A stretch of DNA of 64,000 bases. Source: Gammaproteobacteria bacterium. Lineage in GTDB: Bacteria; Pseudomonadota; Gammaproteobacteria; Pseudomonadales; Azotimanducaceae. Below are positions 16,116 to 24,540 of this stretch, piece after piece (the stretch's first letter is position 1; each line of letters starts with the position of its first letter). Below the pieces are notes generated by a model. The model had not been told where the DNA came from. It did not search any database and saw nothing but the letters and a program-made list of their open reading frames with translations. Position numbers and translations under genes: made by a program. The stretch spans positions 62,001 to 126,000 of the forward strand of contig JAPOYV010000047.1 of the NCBI GenBank assembly GCA_026706385.1, in the 5' to 3' direction.

Positions 16116-17105
16116 TCAGAGCCAGACGCGGGCGATGGCGATGCCGCTTTCGCCCGCGACGGCGTACAACAGGTAGATGGCGTCGCCCTCGACGTAGATC
16201 GCCGGATCGCGCAACTGGTTCACCTCGCCGTAGGCGACGCTCCGATAGGACGGTTCGAGCGGCGCATCGGCACCTTCCCAAGGCCGTTCCGGGCGCAGCA
16301 CCTCGACAGGCTCGCTGGCCCGCCAGTTGATCCAGTCGCCTAGGAGGCTCACGGTTGAGACCAAGATGCGCTCCGGCGCGTGCCCGACCTGCGTCCAGAA
16401 CACGTACAAGGTGTCGCCGCGCACGAGGACGGCCGCGTGGCGCATGTCCGGGTTGAACAGGAGCGGGCCTTCCTCGAAACCGTGCAGCGGGTTCCGGGAC
16501 CGGTAGAACTGGCCCGGCATCGCGAGCGCGTAGGTGATGCGCCGGTAGTTGAAGACGCGCATGTAGGTCTGGCCGAGGATGTCCGTGTGGCTCTCGAAGT
16601 CGACGCCGTTGTGGGACACGGCGACCCGCGAGACCTGGCGACCCGCCGCCTCGAGCCCGTGGTAGTACATGACGATCTGGTGATCGCCATCGTGGATGTG
16701 GACGTCCGGGGAGGCGATGTGCGGCGTGCCCATCTCGTGCGCCACAGAGTGGGCGATGCGCACGCCGCGTTCCCGGTTGCGGGCTTCCGCCCGACGCACG
16801 GCTTCCGGCGAAACCGGCGGCGGCTCGTTGGGAAACGGCGTCTGCTCAAGGCGCAGACTGCCCGGGACATGGACGCGCCAAGGCCCCGTCAACGCATCCG
16901 CATAGGCCAGGCGGATGTACCGGCCCTTGTGGTCGGCGAAGTAGAGGTAGTAGCGCCCGAGCGGGTCGGCAAGCCAGTCCGGGACCCGGATCAGGGACGG
17001 ACCCTGAATGTTGGCGCCGATGCTCGGATGCGCGTCGGGCCCGACAATGGGCCGGTCCACCAGCCGTTGCACACGAATGGGCTGATGCTCCGTTGCGTCA
17101 ACCAT
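16116..17105 (-). CDS. Glycoside hydrolase-43-like five-bladed beta-propeller protein
   Basis: A 329-residue protein without signal peptide whose repeats match five-bladed beta-propellers of the GH43/GH130/arabinanase superfamily. Visible blade motifs include GPSLIRVPDW, YYLYFADHKG with IRLAYADALTGPW, SPDVHIHDGDHQIVMYYHG, GDTLYVFWTQVG and DPAIYVEGDAIYLLYAVAG. These D-P/Y-L-Y-Y patterns are typical, but I cannot assign the three catalytic acids. It may be a cytoplasmic glycosidase, phosphorylase or a non-enzymatic propeller. The start at 17105 is the first ATG next to the conserved sequence. It is divergent from the MmcQ-like gene. Confidence 0.75.
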   Translation of the reverse strand: MVDATEHQPIRVQRLVDRPIVGPDAHPSIGANIQGPSLIRVPDWLADPLGRYYLYFADHKGRYIRLAYADALTGPWRVHVPGSLRLEQTPFPNEPPPVSPEAVRRAEARNRERGVRIAHSVAHEMGTPHIASPDVHIHDGDHQIVMYYHGLEAAGRQVSRVAVSHNGVDFESHTDILGQTYMRVFNYRRITYALAMPGQFYRSRNPLHGFEEGPLLFNPDMRHAAVLVRGDTLYVFWTQVGHAPERILVSTVSLLGDWINWRASEPVEVLRPERPWEGADAPLEPSYRSVAYGEVNQLRDPAIYVEGDAIYLLYAVAGESGIAIARVWL

Positions 17106-17157
17106 TCGCCGATCATAGCGCGTGGTACATTGCGCTGCTGCCGGACAAGGGGACGCC

Positions 17158-17925
17158 ATGGGTAAGGACATCAAGGCCGCTGTGCAGGAGATCTGCGCTC
17201 TCCCCGAAGTGGACGTGCGCCCGGGCCACGGCATGCCGGATTTCAAGGTGCGCGGCAAGACCTTCGCCACGTTTGCGGTCAACCACCACGGCGACGGCCG
17301 CATTGCACTGTGGGTGCATGCGCCGCAGGGCGCCCAGCAGATGCACGTCAGCGGCGAACCCGAGCACTACTTCGTTCCCCAGTACGTCGGGCCCAAGGGT
17401 TGGCTCGGCGTGCACCTCGATCAGGGCAACGACTGGTACAACATCGCCATGCGCGTCCGCGAGGCCTACGTCAACGTCGCACCGCCCGAACTGGTCGAAG
17501 CGCTCGGCCCGCCGCTCGACATCGAGCCGCCAACGGAGACCATCGACCCGGAGGAGTTCGACCCGTTATCCGCGCCGCACGCCCGCGAGAAGCTCGAACG
17601 GTTGCGCGAGATGTGCGCCGAGCTGCCCGAGACCAGCGAAGGGCGGCAATTCGGCACACCGGCGTTCAAGGCCGGCAAGAAGACCTTCGTAACGGTGCAC
17701 CGCTATCGGCGGCGGATGACGATCGAGACCTGGGTCGGCGCGGCCCTGCAGGCCACGCTCACCGACGATCCGCGCTACACGATTCCGCGCTACATCGGCC
17801 ACCGCGGCTGGATCGACCTGGACGTGGAGGACCGGATCGACTGGGACGAGGTACGAGAGTTGATCCTGGGCAGCTATCGCCACTTCGCATTGAAGCGGAT
17901 GCAGAAGGCGCTGGGCGAGCTCTAG
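17158..17925 (+). CDS. Tandem MmcQ/YjbR-like protein
   Basis: A 255-residue protein made of two copies of the MmcQ/YjbR (DUF419) fold, a small domain with a double-wing DNA-binding-like topology. Copy 1 (about residues 3-118) has GHGMPDFKVRGKTFATFAV and YVGPKGWLGVHLD. Copy 2 (about 138-250) has RQFGTPAFKAGKKTFVTV and YIGHRGWIDLDVE. Most family members carry one copy, so this is an internal duplication or fusion. A linker rich in P/E joins them. It is cytoplasmic and its function is unknown. The ATG at 17158 follows a GGGGA-type site. It stands alone, 137 bp before the molybdenum hydroxylase operon. Confidence 0.85.
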   Translation: MGKDIKAAVQEICALPEVDVRPGHGMPDFKVRGKTFATFAVNHHGDGRIALWVHAPQGAQQMHVSGEPEHYFVPQYVGPKGWLGVHLDQGNDWYNIAMRVREAYVNVAPPELVEALGPPLDIEPPTETIDPEEFDPLSAPHAREKLERLREMCAELPETSEGRQFGTPAFKAGKKTFVTVHRYRRRMTIETWVGAALQATLTDDPRYTIPRYIGHRGWIDLDVEDRIDWDEVRELILGSYRHFALKRMQKALGEL

Positions 17926-18062
17926 AAGCGGGATTTCGCTCGGTGGGCACTTGAGCGTGCCCGCCGATCTCGGCGCAGCACGGTGATTGCCCGCGACCGT
18001 TGCCGTCGACCGTGCCGCCAAGTACCCTCGGAACTGTCCCCGCGACCTTAAAGGCCTTCTCC

Positions 18063-18533
18063 ATGGCACTGAAACTCAACGTCAACGGGCGCGACGTCGA
18101 AGCCGACGTGGCTCCCGACACGCCGCTGCTCTGGGTGCTGCGCGACCACTTGGGGCTGACCGGCACCAAGTTCGGTTGCGGCGGCGCCTACTGCGGCGCC
18201 TGCACGGTGCACGTCAACGGCAGCCCGGTGAGGTCTTGCCAACTGCCCGTGTCCGGCGCAACGGACGCGCCGATCACCACCATCGAAGCACTCGAAGCCG
18301 CGCACCCGGAACTACTCGATGTCTGGGTCAAGAACAACGTCGCTCAGTGCGGCTACTGCCAGTCGGGACAACTGATGTCCGCTGCGGCGCTGCTCGAGGG
18401 CAACGCATCGCCCACGGACGCCGACATCGACGCCGCCATGGCCGGCAACCTCTGCCGCTGCGGCACCTACGTCCGCATCCGGGCAGCGATCCATGAAGCG
18501 GCCGCGCAACGCACCGGGGGGAACGCATCATGA
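18063..18533 (+). CDS. Isoquinoline 1-oxidoreductase-type [2Fe-2S] subunit
   Basis: A 156-residue iron-sulfur subunit of a xanthine-dehydrogenase-family molybdenum hydroxylase. The plant-type cluster ligands are C39, C44, C47 and C59 ([12 protein letters not shown]), and the second cluster uses C96, C99, C131 and C133 (CGYCQSG and CRCG). It passes electrons from the molybdenum site in the partner subunit. The length is typical of IorA-like subunits. The ATG at 18063 begins the beta-grasp domain; an in-frame upstream ATG (18000) would add a non-homologous leader. It overlaps the large subunit by ATGA. Confidence 0.93.
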   Translation: MALKLNVNGRDVEADVAPDTPLLWVLRDHLGLTGTKFGCGGAYCGACTVHVNGSPVRSCQLPVSGATDAPITTIEALEAAHPELLDVWVKNNVAQCGYCQSGQLMSAAALLEGNASPTDADIDAAMAGNLCRCGTYVRIRAAIHEAAAQRTGGNAS

Positions 18534-20743
18534 ACGCCATCACCAACCTGTCACCGGACCTGTCGCGACGCAACTTCCTCGGCGTATCGGGCGTCTTCGT
18601 GCTCGGCGCCTGCCTGCCGAGTTGCGCGAGGACACCAGCGCCACCGGTCGCCACCGAGCCGTTCGTACCCAACCTTTTCCTCGCGCTCGAGCCCGACGGC
18701 ACCGTTCACGTCACCGCGCACCGTTCTGAGATGGGCCAAGGCATCCGCACCGCACTCGCCCAAGTCGTCGCCGACGAGTTGGACGCCGATTGGTCGCGAG
18801 TGGTCGTGGACCAGGCGGACGGCGACGCCAAGTACGGCGACCAGAACACCGACGGGTCGCGCAGCATCCTCTTGAACTACGAGCGCCTGCGTACCGCTGG
18901 GGCCGCGGCACGGATGATGCTCCGCCAAGCGGCCGCGCAGCATTGGGGGGTGGGTGTCGACGAGGTCGAGGCCACGAACCACGAGGTGATTCACGCCGGC
19001 AGCGGTCAACGGCTCGGCTACGGCGACCTCGCCGGCATCGCAGCCACTTTGCCCGTGCCGGAGGATCCGCCGCGCAAGAGCGAGGCGGAGCACCGCTATA
19101 TCGGCAAGCACGCCGTGCACGTCGACGCTGCGGACATCGTCCGCGGCAAGGGCACGTACGGCGCGGACTTCCTGATGCCGAACATGGCGACCGCCGTCGT
19201 GGTCCGTTGCCCGTGGCTTGGCGGCGGCGTGAAGAACATCCTCAACAAGCCGAACACGGCACCGGGCTTACTCGCGATCGAGATCCTCGACCCGTCCGCA
19301 AGCGCGGGACCGGTGTTCAACCCCGTCGGAGGCGTCGCGGTGGTCGCGGACGACACCTACACGGCGATGCGCATCGCCCGCGACCTCGAGATCGAGTGGG
19401 CCGACAGCCCCAACCAGACGTTCTCCAGCGACGCCTTGCAGGAGGAGTTGCGCAAGGCGCTGACCCAGCCGGGCACGCCGGTCCCCAATGCCGAGAAGGG
19501 CGACGTCGATGCGGTCTTCGCGGAGGGCATGACGGAACTCTCCGCCACCTACGAGACACCGTTCCTGGCGCATGCGCCGATGGAACCGCCGGTGGCCATC
19601 GCCGACGTGTCCGGCGGCATGTGCGTGGTCCACGGACCGTTCCAAGATCCGCAGTCCGCCCGCGGCCTTGTCGCCGCCTGGCTCGGCTACGAACCCGAGA
19701 ACGTCACGGTCACACCGACGCTGCTCGGGGGTGCCTTCGGGCGCAAGTCGAAGCCGGACTTCGGGCTGGAGGCCGTGGAACTCTCGAAGCGCCTCGGCCG
19801 CCCGATCCGCGTCCAATGGTCGCGCGAGGACGACATCCGCCACGACTACTTCCATGCGTCCAGCGCCCAGTACCACCGCGCGGCGATCGACGAGCGCGGC
19901 CATCCCAAGGCCTGGCTGGAACGCACCGCGTTTCCCTCGATCACCACCGTATTCGACGGTGGCGCCACCATGCCGGCGGATTGGGAACTGGAGATGGGCT
20001 TCTCCAACCTGCCGTACACCGTCGAGAACCAGCGCATGGAGTTTGCAGGCCTCCGTCCCGGCGTTCGGATCGGATGGATGCGCTCGGTGTGCAACATCTT
20101 CCACGCATTCTCCGCCAACGTGTTCGCCGACGAGATGGCCGCTGCGGCAGGCCGCGACCCGATCGAGCACCGCCTGGAGATCCTGCCGGCAAGCGGCGTG
20201 CTCAAGGTTCCGGGCATGCAGCCCCCCGAGGGCCATGGCCAGGATGTCGGACGGCTGCGCCACGTCATTGAACGGGTGCGAGCGCTGTCGGAGTGGGATC
20301 GGCCGCGACCGGAAGGGACCGGGCTCGGGTTCGCCGTTCACCACAGCTTTCGTTCCTACGTGGCGGTAGTCCTGGAGGCGAGCGTGGCCAACGGGACGCC
20401 CACGGTCTCGAACGCCTACGTCGTGCTGGACTGCGGCACCTACGTCAACGCCGACACGTGCGTCGCGCAGATGGAAGGCGCGGTGGTGTTCGGGCTGTCC
20501 CTCGCCCTGCTCGGCAAGATCGACATGGCCGACGGTGTTGTGGCGCAAAGCAACTTCCACGACTACCCGCTTCTGCGCATATCGGAAGCACCGGCGACGT
20601 CGGTGGAACTGGTGCCTGCCCAGGGCCGGCTGCCCGCCGGGGTCGGCGAGCCCGGCGTCCCACCGGTAGCGCCAGCGCTCGTGAATGCGCTTTTCGCGGC
20701 GACTGGCACACGGCACCGCTCGCTGCCAATCAAGGTCGCGTAG
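18530..20743 (+). CDS. Isoquinoline 1-oxidoreductase-type molybdopterin subunit, Tat-exported
   Basis: A 737-residue large subunit of a molybdenum hydroxylase. It begins with a twin-arginine motif ([12 protein letters not shown]13-R14) and a hydrophobic stretch ending GACLPSC, so the complex is probably exported and may be lipid-attached. Expected motifs follow: [21 protein letters not shown], and the active-site glutamate in GVGEPG (E707). The family hydroxylates N-heterocycles, or oxidises aldehydes, using water and a molybdopterin cytosine dinucleotide cofactor. No cytochrome acceptor or maturation gene is next to it, so those are presumably elsewhere. It overlaps the [2Fe-2S] subunit by 4 bp, which ensures coupled translation. 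Confidence 0.93.
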   Translation: MNAITNLSPDLSRRNFLGVSGVFVLGACLPSCARTPAPPVATEPFVPNLFLALEPDGTVHVTAHRSEMGQGIRTALAQVVADELDADWSRVVVDQADGDAKYGDQNTDGSRSILLNYERLRTAGAAARMMLRQAAAQHWGVGVDEVEATNHEVIHAGSGQRLGYGDLAGIAATLPVPEDPPRKSEAEHRYIGKHAVHVDAADIVRGKGTYGADFLMPNMATAVVVRCPWLGGGVKNILNKPNTAPGLLAIEILDPSASAGPVFNPVGGVAVVADDTYTAMRIARDLEIEWADSPNQTFSSDALQEELRKALTQPGTPVPNAEKGDVDAVFAEGMTELSATYETPFLAHAPMEPPVAIADVSGGMCVVHGPFQDPQSARGLVAAWLGYEPENVTVTPTLLGGAFGRKSKPDFGLEAVELSKRLGRPIRVQWSREDDIRHDYFHASSAQYHRAAIDERGHPKAWLERTAFPSITTVFDGGATMPADWELEMGFSNLPYTVENQRMEFAGLRPGVRIGWMRSVCNIFHAFSANVFADEMAAAAGRDPIEHRLEILPASGVLKVPGMQPPEGHGQDVGRLRHVIERVRALSEWDRPRPEGTGLGFAVHHSFRSYVAVVLEASVANGTPTVSNAYVVLDCGTYVNADTCVAQMEGAVVFGLSLALLGKIDMADGVVAQSNFHDYPLLRISEAPATSVELVPAQGRLPAGVGEPGVPPVAPALVNALFAATGTRHRSLPIKVA

Positions 20744-20765
20744 ACCGCACGGGCCGCACAGGGAG

Positions 20766-21620
20766 GTGTCGAAGCCGGCGAACGCCGCGCGGTTGGCGAT
20801 CATTGCGATCGCTGCCGGCGGCGGTCTGGCCGGTTGTCAGGACGAGCCGGCACCACGGTTCGAGGCGCCGCTGGTCTCGGGCGTCGTCACCTTGCCGATG
20901 CCGAGCACGCAGCGTTTCGACACGCTGCTCTCCGACGCGGGTACGCTCGCCGCGCTCCGCGGCAGCGACCCGCGGCTCAATGTCGACATGGTCGACGACA
21001 CGGTGCTGATCGCCCACGTGTCGCGCGCCGACTACGAACCGAGCATCCTCGGCATGGGCGTCAGTGCGATGGAGGCGATCCTCGAGCACGGCAATCGGCT
21101 GGTCGTCGGCAGCGGATTCGTGTCCGTGTTCAACCCGGTCTCACCCCTGGGGCTCCTCCAACTCGGCGGCAAGATCGAAAGCGAACTGACGCCACACGGC
21201 TATACGCGGATTCTCGGTGTGCGCACCGCCGGTCTTGCCGTGGTCGGGCGCAGCGACTATCACCCCGGCATGTTCGAGGCGGCGGTCCAGGTGGGCCCGG
21301 GGATCATCCAGTCCGGCAAGCTCGACATCCTTCAACGCGAGCGCAACCTGCCGCCCTACGTCCGTGCCTTCGTCGCCACCTGCGAGGACCGTTGGCTGGC
21401 GGGCATCGCCCAGCATCCCACACACCTCTACGATCTCGGCGAGATGCTCCTCACGTATTTCGAAGCCGAAACGCTCACTTGCGACGAGGTCGTCAACCTG
21501 TCGGGGGACCGCGAGGCGCTCCTCGCGATCATGAGCGGCGACGATCGGAGCGTCGCCTACTTCGGCAACCCCACGCTGCCAAAGGCCTCGTTCATCGCGT
21601 TCGGCGAGCTCCCGGACTAA
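20766..21620 (+). CDS. Lipoprotein with a phosphodiester-glycosidase-like region
   Basis: A 284-residue protein with a lipoprotein signal: a hydrophobic helix (RLAIIAIAAGGG) followed by the lipobox LAGC with the cysteine near residue 23. The mature part resembles the NAGPA/phosphodiester glycosidase fold in its VVGSGFVSVFNP, SPLGLLQLGGK and AAVQVGPGIIQSGK elements, but similarity is modest. It would face the periplasm. GTG 20766 gives a normal signal peptide, although AGGGAG immediately before it is close; an in-frame ATG at 20685 inside the previous gene is possible. It lies 22 bp after the molybdenum hydroxylase and is probably in the same operon. Confidence 0.65.
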   Translation: MSKPANAARLAIIAIAAGGGLAGCQDEPAPRFEAPLVSGVVTLPMPSTQRFDTLLSDAGTLAALRGSDPRLNVDMVDDTVLIAHVSRADYEPSILGMGVSAMEAILEHGNRLVVGSGFVSVFNPVSPLGLLQLGGKIESELTPHGYTRILGVRTAGLAVVGRSDYHPGMFEAAVQVGPGIIQSGKLDILQRERNLPPYVRAFVATCEDRWLAGIAQHPTHLYDLGEMLLTYFEAETLTCDEVVNLSGDREALLAIMSGDDRSVAYFGNPTLPKASFIAFGELPD

Positions 21621-21683
21621 CGGCGTCGCGTCGGGCCTACGGCGCGCTTAGACTGTTCACTCCCGCCCGGACCAAGGACATCC

Positions 21684-22754
21684 ATGGACATCGGCATCTG
21701 CGTGGCCTCGCACGTCCACGACATCGACTACGTGGTGCGGGCCGAGGAACTCGGCTACTCGCACGCGTGGCTGGCCGACAGCCAAATGCTGTGGTCGGAT
21801 TGCTACGCCACGCTGGCGCTCGCAGCGACGCGGACGAGCACCATCCAGCTTGGCACCGGTGTCGCCGTCACGGGGACGCGGCCCGCACCGAACAACGCAT
21901 CCGGCATCGCGACCATCAATGCGCTGGCACCCGGGCGGACCTTCTTCGGCGTTGGTGCCGGCAACACCGCCATGCGCGTGATGGGGTTGCCGCCGCAGCG
22001 AATCGCTGAGTTCGACGAATACCTCGCGACCATCGGACCCCTGCTGCGCGGCGAAGAGGCCGTCTACCGCCACGGTCCGGGCGAACGTCCGATCCGGCAC
22101 ATCATGCCCGACAAGGGTTTCGTCGACTTCGACCACCCCATCCCCATGTACGTCTCCGGGTTCGGTCCGAAGTCGCTGGCCCTGGCGGGAAAGCACGGCG
22201 ACGGCGCCGTCCTCGCCATGCCGGCCAACCCCGCGGTCATGGCGCGCATCTGGAGCATGGTCGAGGCGGGCGCCCTTGATGCCGGCCGCCAGATCGACCG
22301 GGCGAGGTACTACACGACCGCGCTCACCACGATGGTCGTCCTGGACCCCGGCGAAGCCGTCGACTCGCCCCGCGTCAAGGCGGAATGCGGCGCCATGGCC
22401 ATGGCCGCTGTGCACTTCAGCTACGACCAGTTCCGCAACTTCGGCCGCCGACCGCCCGGCTTCATGGCCCCGATCTGGGACGACTAACGCGCACTCCTCG
22501 AGTCCTACCCCGCAGACCGTCGCCATCAACGGATCCACGGCGGCCACAACTGCTGGGTGCTCCCGGAGGAGGAGAAGTTCCTGACACCCGACATCCTCCA
22601 AGCGTCGGCGATGATCGGCACGCGCGACGACCTGATCGAGCGGCTGGCCGTGCTCGCCACCGCGGACCTCGACCAGGTGATGATCCTGCCCAACTTCGAC
22701 ACCCGCTTCGACGTGCTCGAACGGGTCGCCGCAGACATCATCCCGAACGTCTGA
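21684..22754 (+). pseudogene. LLM-family (luciferase-like) oxidoreductase with an in-frame TAA
   Basis: The frame encodes a luciferase-like monooxygenase-superfamily enzyme (LLM, F420- or FMN-dependent). It starts MDIGICVASHVHDIDYV and includes GVGAGNTAMRVMGLPPQRI and MYVSGFGPKSLALAGKHGDG. At 22485-22487 a TAA follows PIWDD. The same frame continues without another stop to 22754 with family-like C-terminal sequence (HGGHNCWVLPEEEKF, ASAMIGTRDDLIERL). The full frame is 357 codons, a normal length. A single TAC/TAT to TAA change explains it, so the gene is probably inactivated or makes a truncated 267-residue product. A base error or readthrough cannot be excluded from sequence alone. Confidence 0.82.
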
Positions 22755-22781
22755 ACAGCCGTCTGCTTCAAGGAGGACTCC

Positions 22782-23636
22782 ATGCTGACCGGAAGCTGCC
22801 TGTGTGGCGACATCGCCTTCGAGATCACCGGACCGGTCGAGCAGATCGGCCACTGCCACTGCTCCATGTGCCGCAAGTTCCACGGTGCCGCGTTCGCGAC
22901 CTTCGCCGTCGCGGCACCCGGGGATTTCCACTGGCGTCACGGGGAGGAGAAGGCTGCGCACTACCGTTCGTCATCCCACGGCTGGCGGAACTTCTGTCCG
23001 CGCTGCGGGTCTGGCGTTCCTGCCTGCCCGCCAGGCGGACCGTTCGCGCTGATCCCGCTCGGCAACGTCGCCGAAGACCCGGGCACACGGCCGACGATGC
23101 ACTTCTTCGTCGGCTCGATGGCGCCTTGGCATACGATCGCCGACGACCTCCCGCAGCACGACGAATATCCGCCGGAGTTCGGGCCTGACGCGAAGGCCGT
23201 CGAACAGCCGACGCGGACTGCGAAAACGGCCGGCGCGACGGGTGGCAGTTGCCTGTGCGGTGCCGTGGCGTTCGAGTACGACGGCGAACCGGTCGCCATG
23301 GTCAACTGCCACTGCTCGCGCTGTCGACGCGCCATGAGTGCGGCCCACGCCACCATGGTCATGGTCGGCCACGAGGCCTTCCGCTGGCTGTCGGGCGAGG
23401 ACAACGTCGTCAACTACAAGATGCCGGAGGCGAAGGTGAAGGGCACGGCGTTCTGCCGCACCTGCGGTTCCCAGGTGCCGCGTCGTCGCGACCCCGAGAA
23501 CATGCAGATCCCCGCGGGCTGCCTGGACGACGATCCGAAGGCGCGGGCCAGGGCCAACATCTTCACGGCCTCGAAGGCCGCGTGGTCCGTCGTCGATCCG
23601 AGCTTGCCGAGTTTCCCCGAAGCGCCCGGACCGTAA
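22782..23636 (+). CDS. Tandem GFA-domain zinc protein
   Basis: A 284-residue protein with two complete GFA (glutathione-dependent formaldehyde-activating-like, DUF636/CENP-V) domains. Domain 1 has GSCLCGDIAFE, CHCSMCRK and FCPRCGS. Domain 2 (from about residue 150) has GSCLCGAVAFE, CHCSRCRR and FCRTCGSQVP. Each domain can bind two zinc ions. Most GFA proteins have one domain and are annotated only by analogy with S-hydroxymethylglutathione synthase, so the catalytic role is uncertain. An AAGGAGG site lies ideally upstream of the ATG. It follows the interrupted LLM gene and precedes a phosphotransferase by 12 bp. Confidence 0.9.
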   Translation: MLTGSCLCGDIAFEITGPVEQIGHCHCSMCRKFHGAAFATFAVAAPGDFHWRHGEEKAAHYRSSSHGWRNFCPRCGSGVPACPPGGPFALIPLGNVAEDPGTRPTMHFFVGSMAPWHTIADDLPQHDEYPPEFGPDAKAVEQPTRTAKTAGATGGSCLCGAVAFEYDGEPVAMVNCHCSRCRRAMSAAHATMVMVGHEAFRWLSGEDNVVNYKMPEAKVKGTAFCRTCGSQVPRRRDPENMQIPAGCLDDDPKARARANIFTASKAAWSVVDPSLPSFPEAPGP

Positions 23637-23648
23637 GGGGACCTGGCA

Positions 23649-24479
23649 TTGGTCGCCACAAGCATGGACGCGGTCAGGATCGCCCAAGGCGCCCGTAGCG
23701 ACGCGCGGATCGAGACGATCGACGGCCAGCGCTGCGTGACCAAACGCTTCAACGACTACCGCGGTCCGCCCAACGTCAAGCTGGCCCGCGAACTCGCCTT
23801 TTACCGCGCCTACGCCAACGTGCCGATCATTCCCAAGCTGGTAGCTCACGGTGAGCCGGACACGATCACGGTGAGTCACGTGGACGGCGAGCGATTGATC
23901 GACGTGATCGAATCCGGCGCGGGCACCGATGTCATCCGCGCCGTGAGTGCGAACTACGGGGCCGTACTCGCGCAGTTCTTCGAGTCCCGCGGCTCACCGG
24001 ACGAGACTCAGGCGCGGTCGTACGTCGCCGAGACAGTGCACCGAATACAGGACGCCTGGGCGCGCCATCCACGTTGGCTCAAGCGTCCCGTTTGCTGCGC
24101 TCTCGACGGCCTCGCCGCTCTTGCCGACGCAACCCCGCCCATGATGTGCAAAACCGACTGGTCGGCAAGCAACATGCTGGTGCAGGGCGACGCGGTCACC
24201 TGCCTTTACGACTTCGACACCGCCTATCCCGGCAACCGACTGACGTTCCTCGGCGACATCCTGGGCAGCGCGTCCATCCGCCTCGACTGGCCGGCGGTTC
24301 GCGACGGGTTGACATCCGCGGGCGTCGCGATGCCGGCGCCCGAGCGCTTGGCGTCCGCCGCACATTTCAGTCGCTTTCAGGTCCAACTCGCCAGGGCATC
24401 GCATGAGGATTTGGGCTGGCCCGGCCCTGCACAGTTCGCCGCGCACCTCGAGGTACTCACGAGGCTCGCCGCGAACTGA
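23649..24479 (+). CDS. Aminoglycoside-phosphotransferase/kinase-like protein
   Basis: A 276-residue kinase-fold protein of the APH/choline-kinase superfamily. The Brenner-type catalytic segment reads CKTDWSASNMLV, where HxDxxxxN would be usual (His replaced by Lys, Asp and Asn kept). The metal-binding segment is LYDFDTAYPGN. The N-lobe contains RCVTKRFNDY with a candidate ATP-binding lysine. The small-molecule or protein substrate is unknown. TTG at 23649 is used because AAGGGGA lies 7 nt upstream; the ATG at 23664 is in frame but too far from that site. It is probably co-transcribed with the GFA gene. Confidence 0.78.
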   Translation: MVATSMDAVRIAQGARSDARIETIDGQRCVTKRFNDYRGPPNVKLARELAFYRAYANVPIIPKLVAHGEPDTITVSHVDGERLIDVIESGAGTDVIRAVSANYGAVLAQFFESRGSPDETQARSYVAETVHRIQDAWARHPRWLKRPVCCALDGLAALADATPPMMCKTDWSASNMLVQGDAVTCLYDFDTAYPGNRLTFLGDILGSASIRLDWPAVRDGLTSAGVAMPAPERLASAAHFSRFQVQLARASHEDLGWPGPAQFAAHLEVLTRLAAN

Positions 24480-24540
24480 CGCGATGTCGCGGCCGGGCGA
24501 CCGGCTACAATCGACCTCCTCGGAAAAGGGGAGCAAGCGC

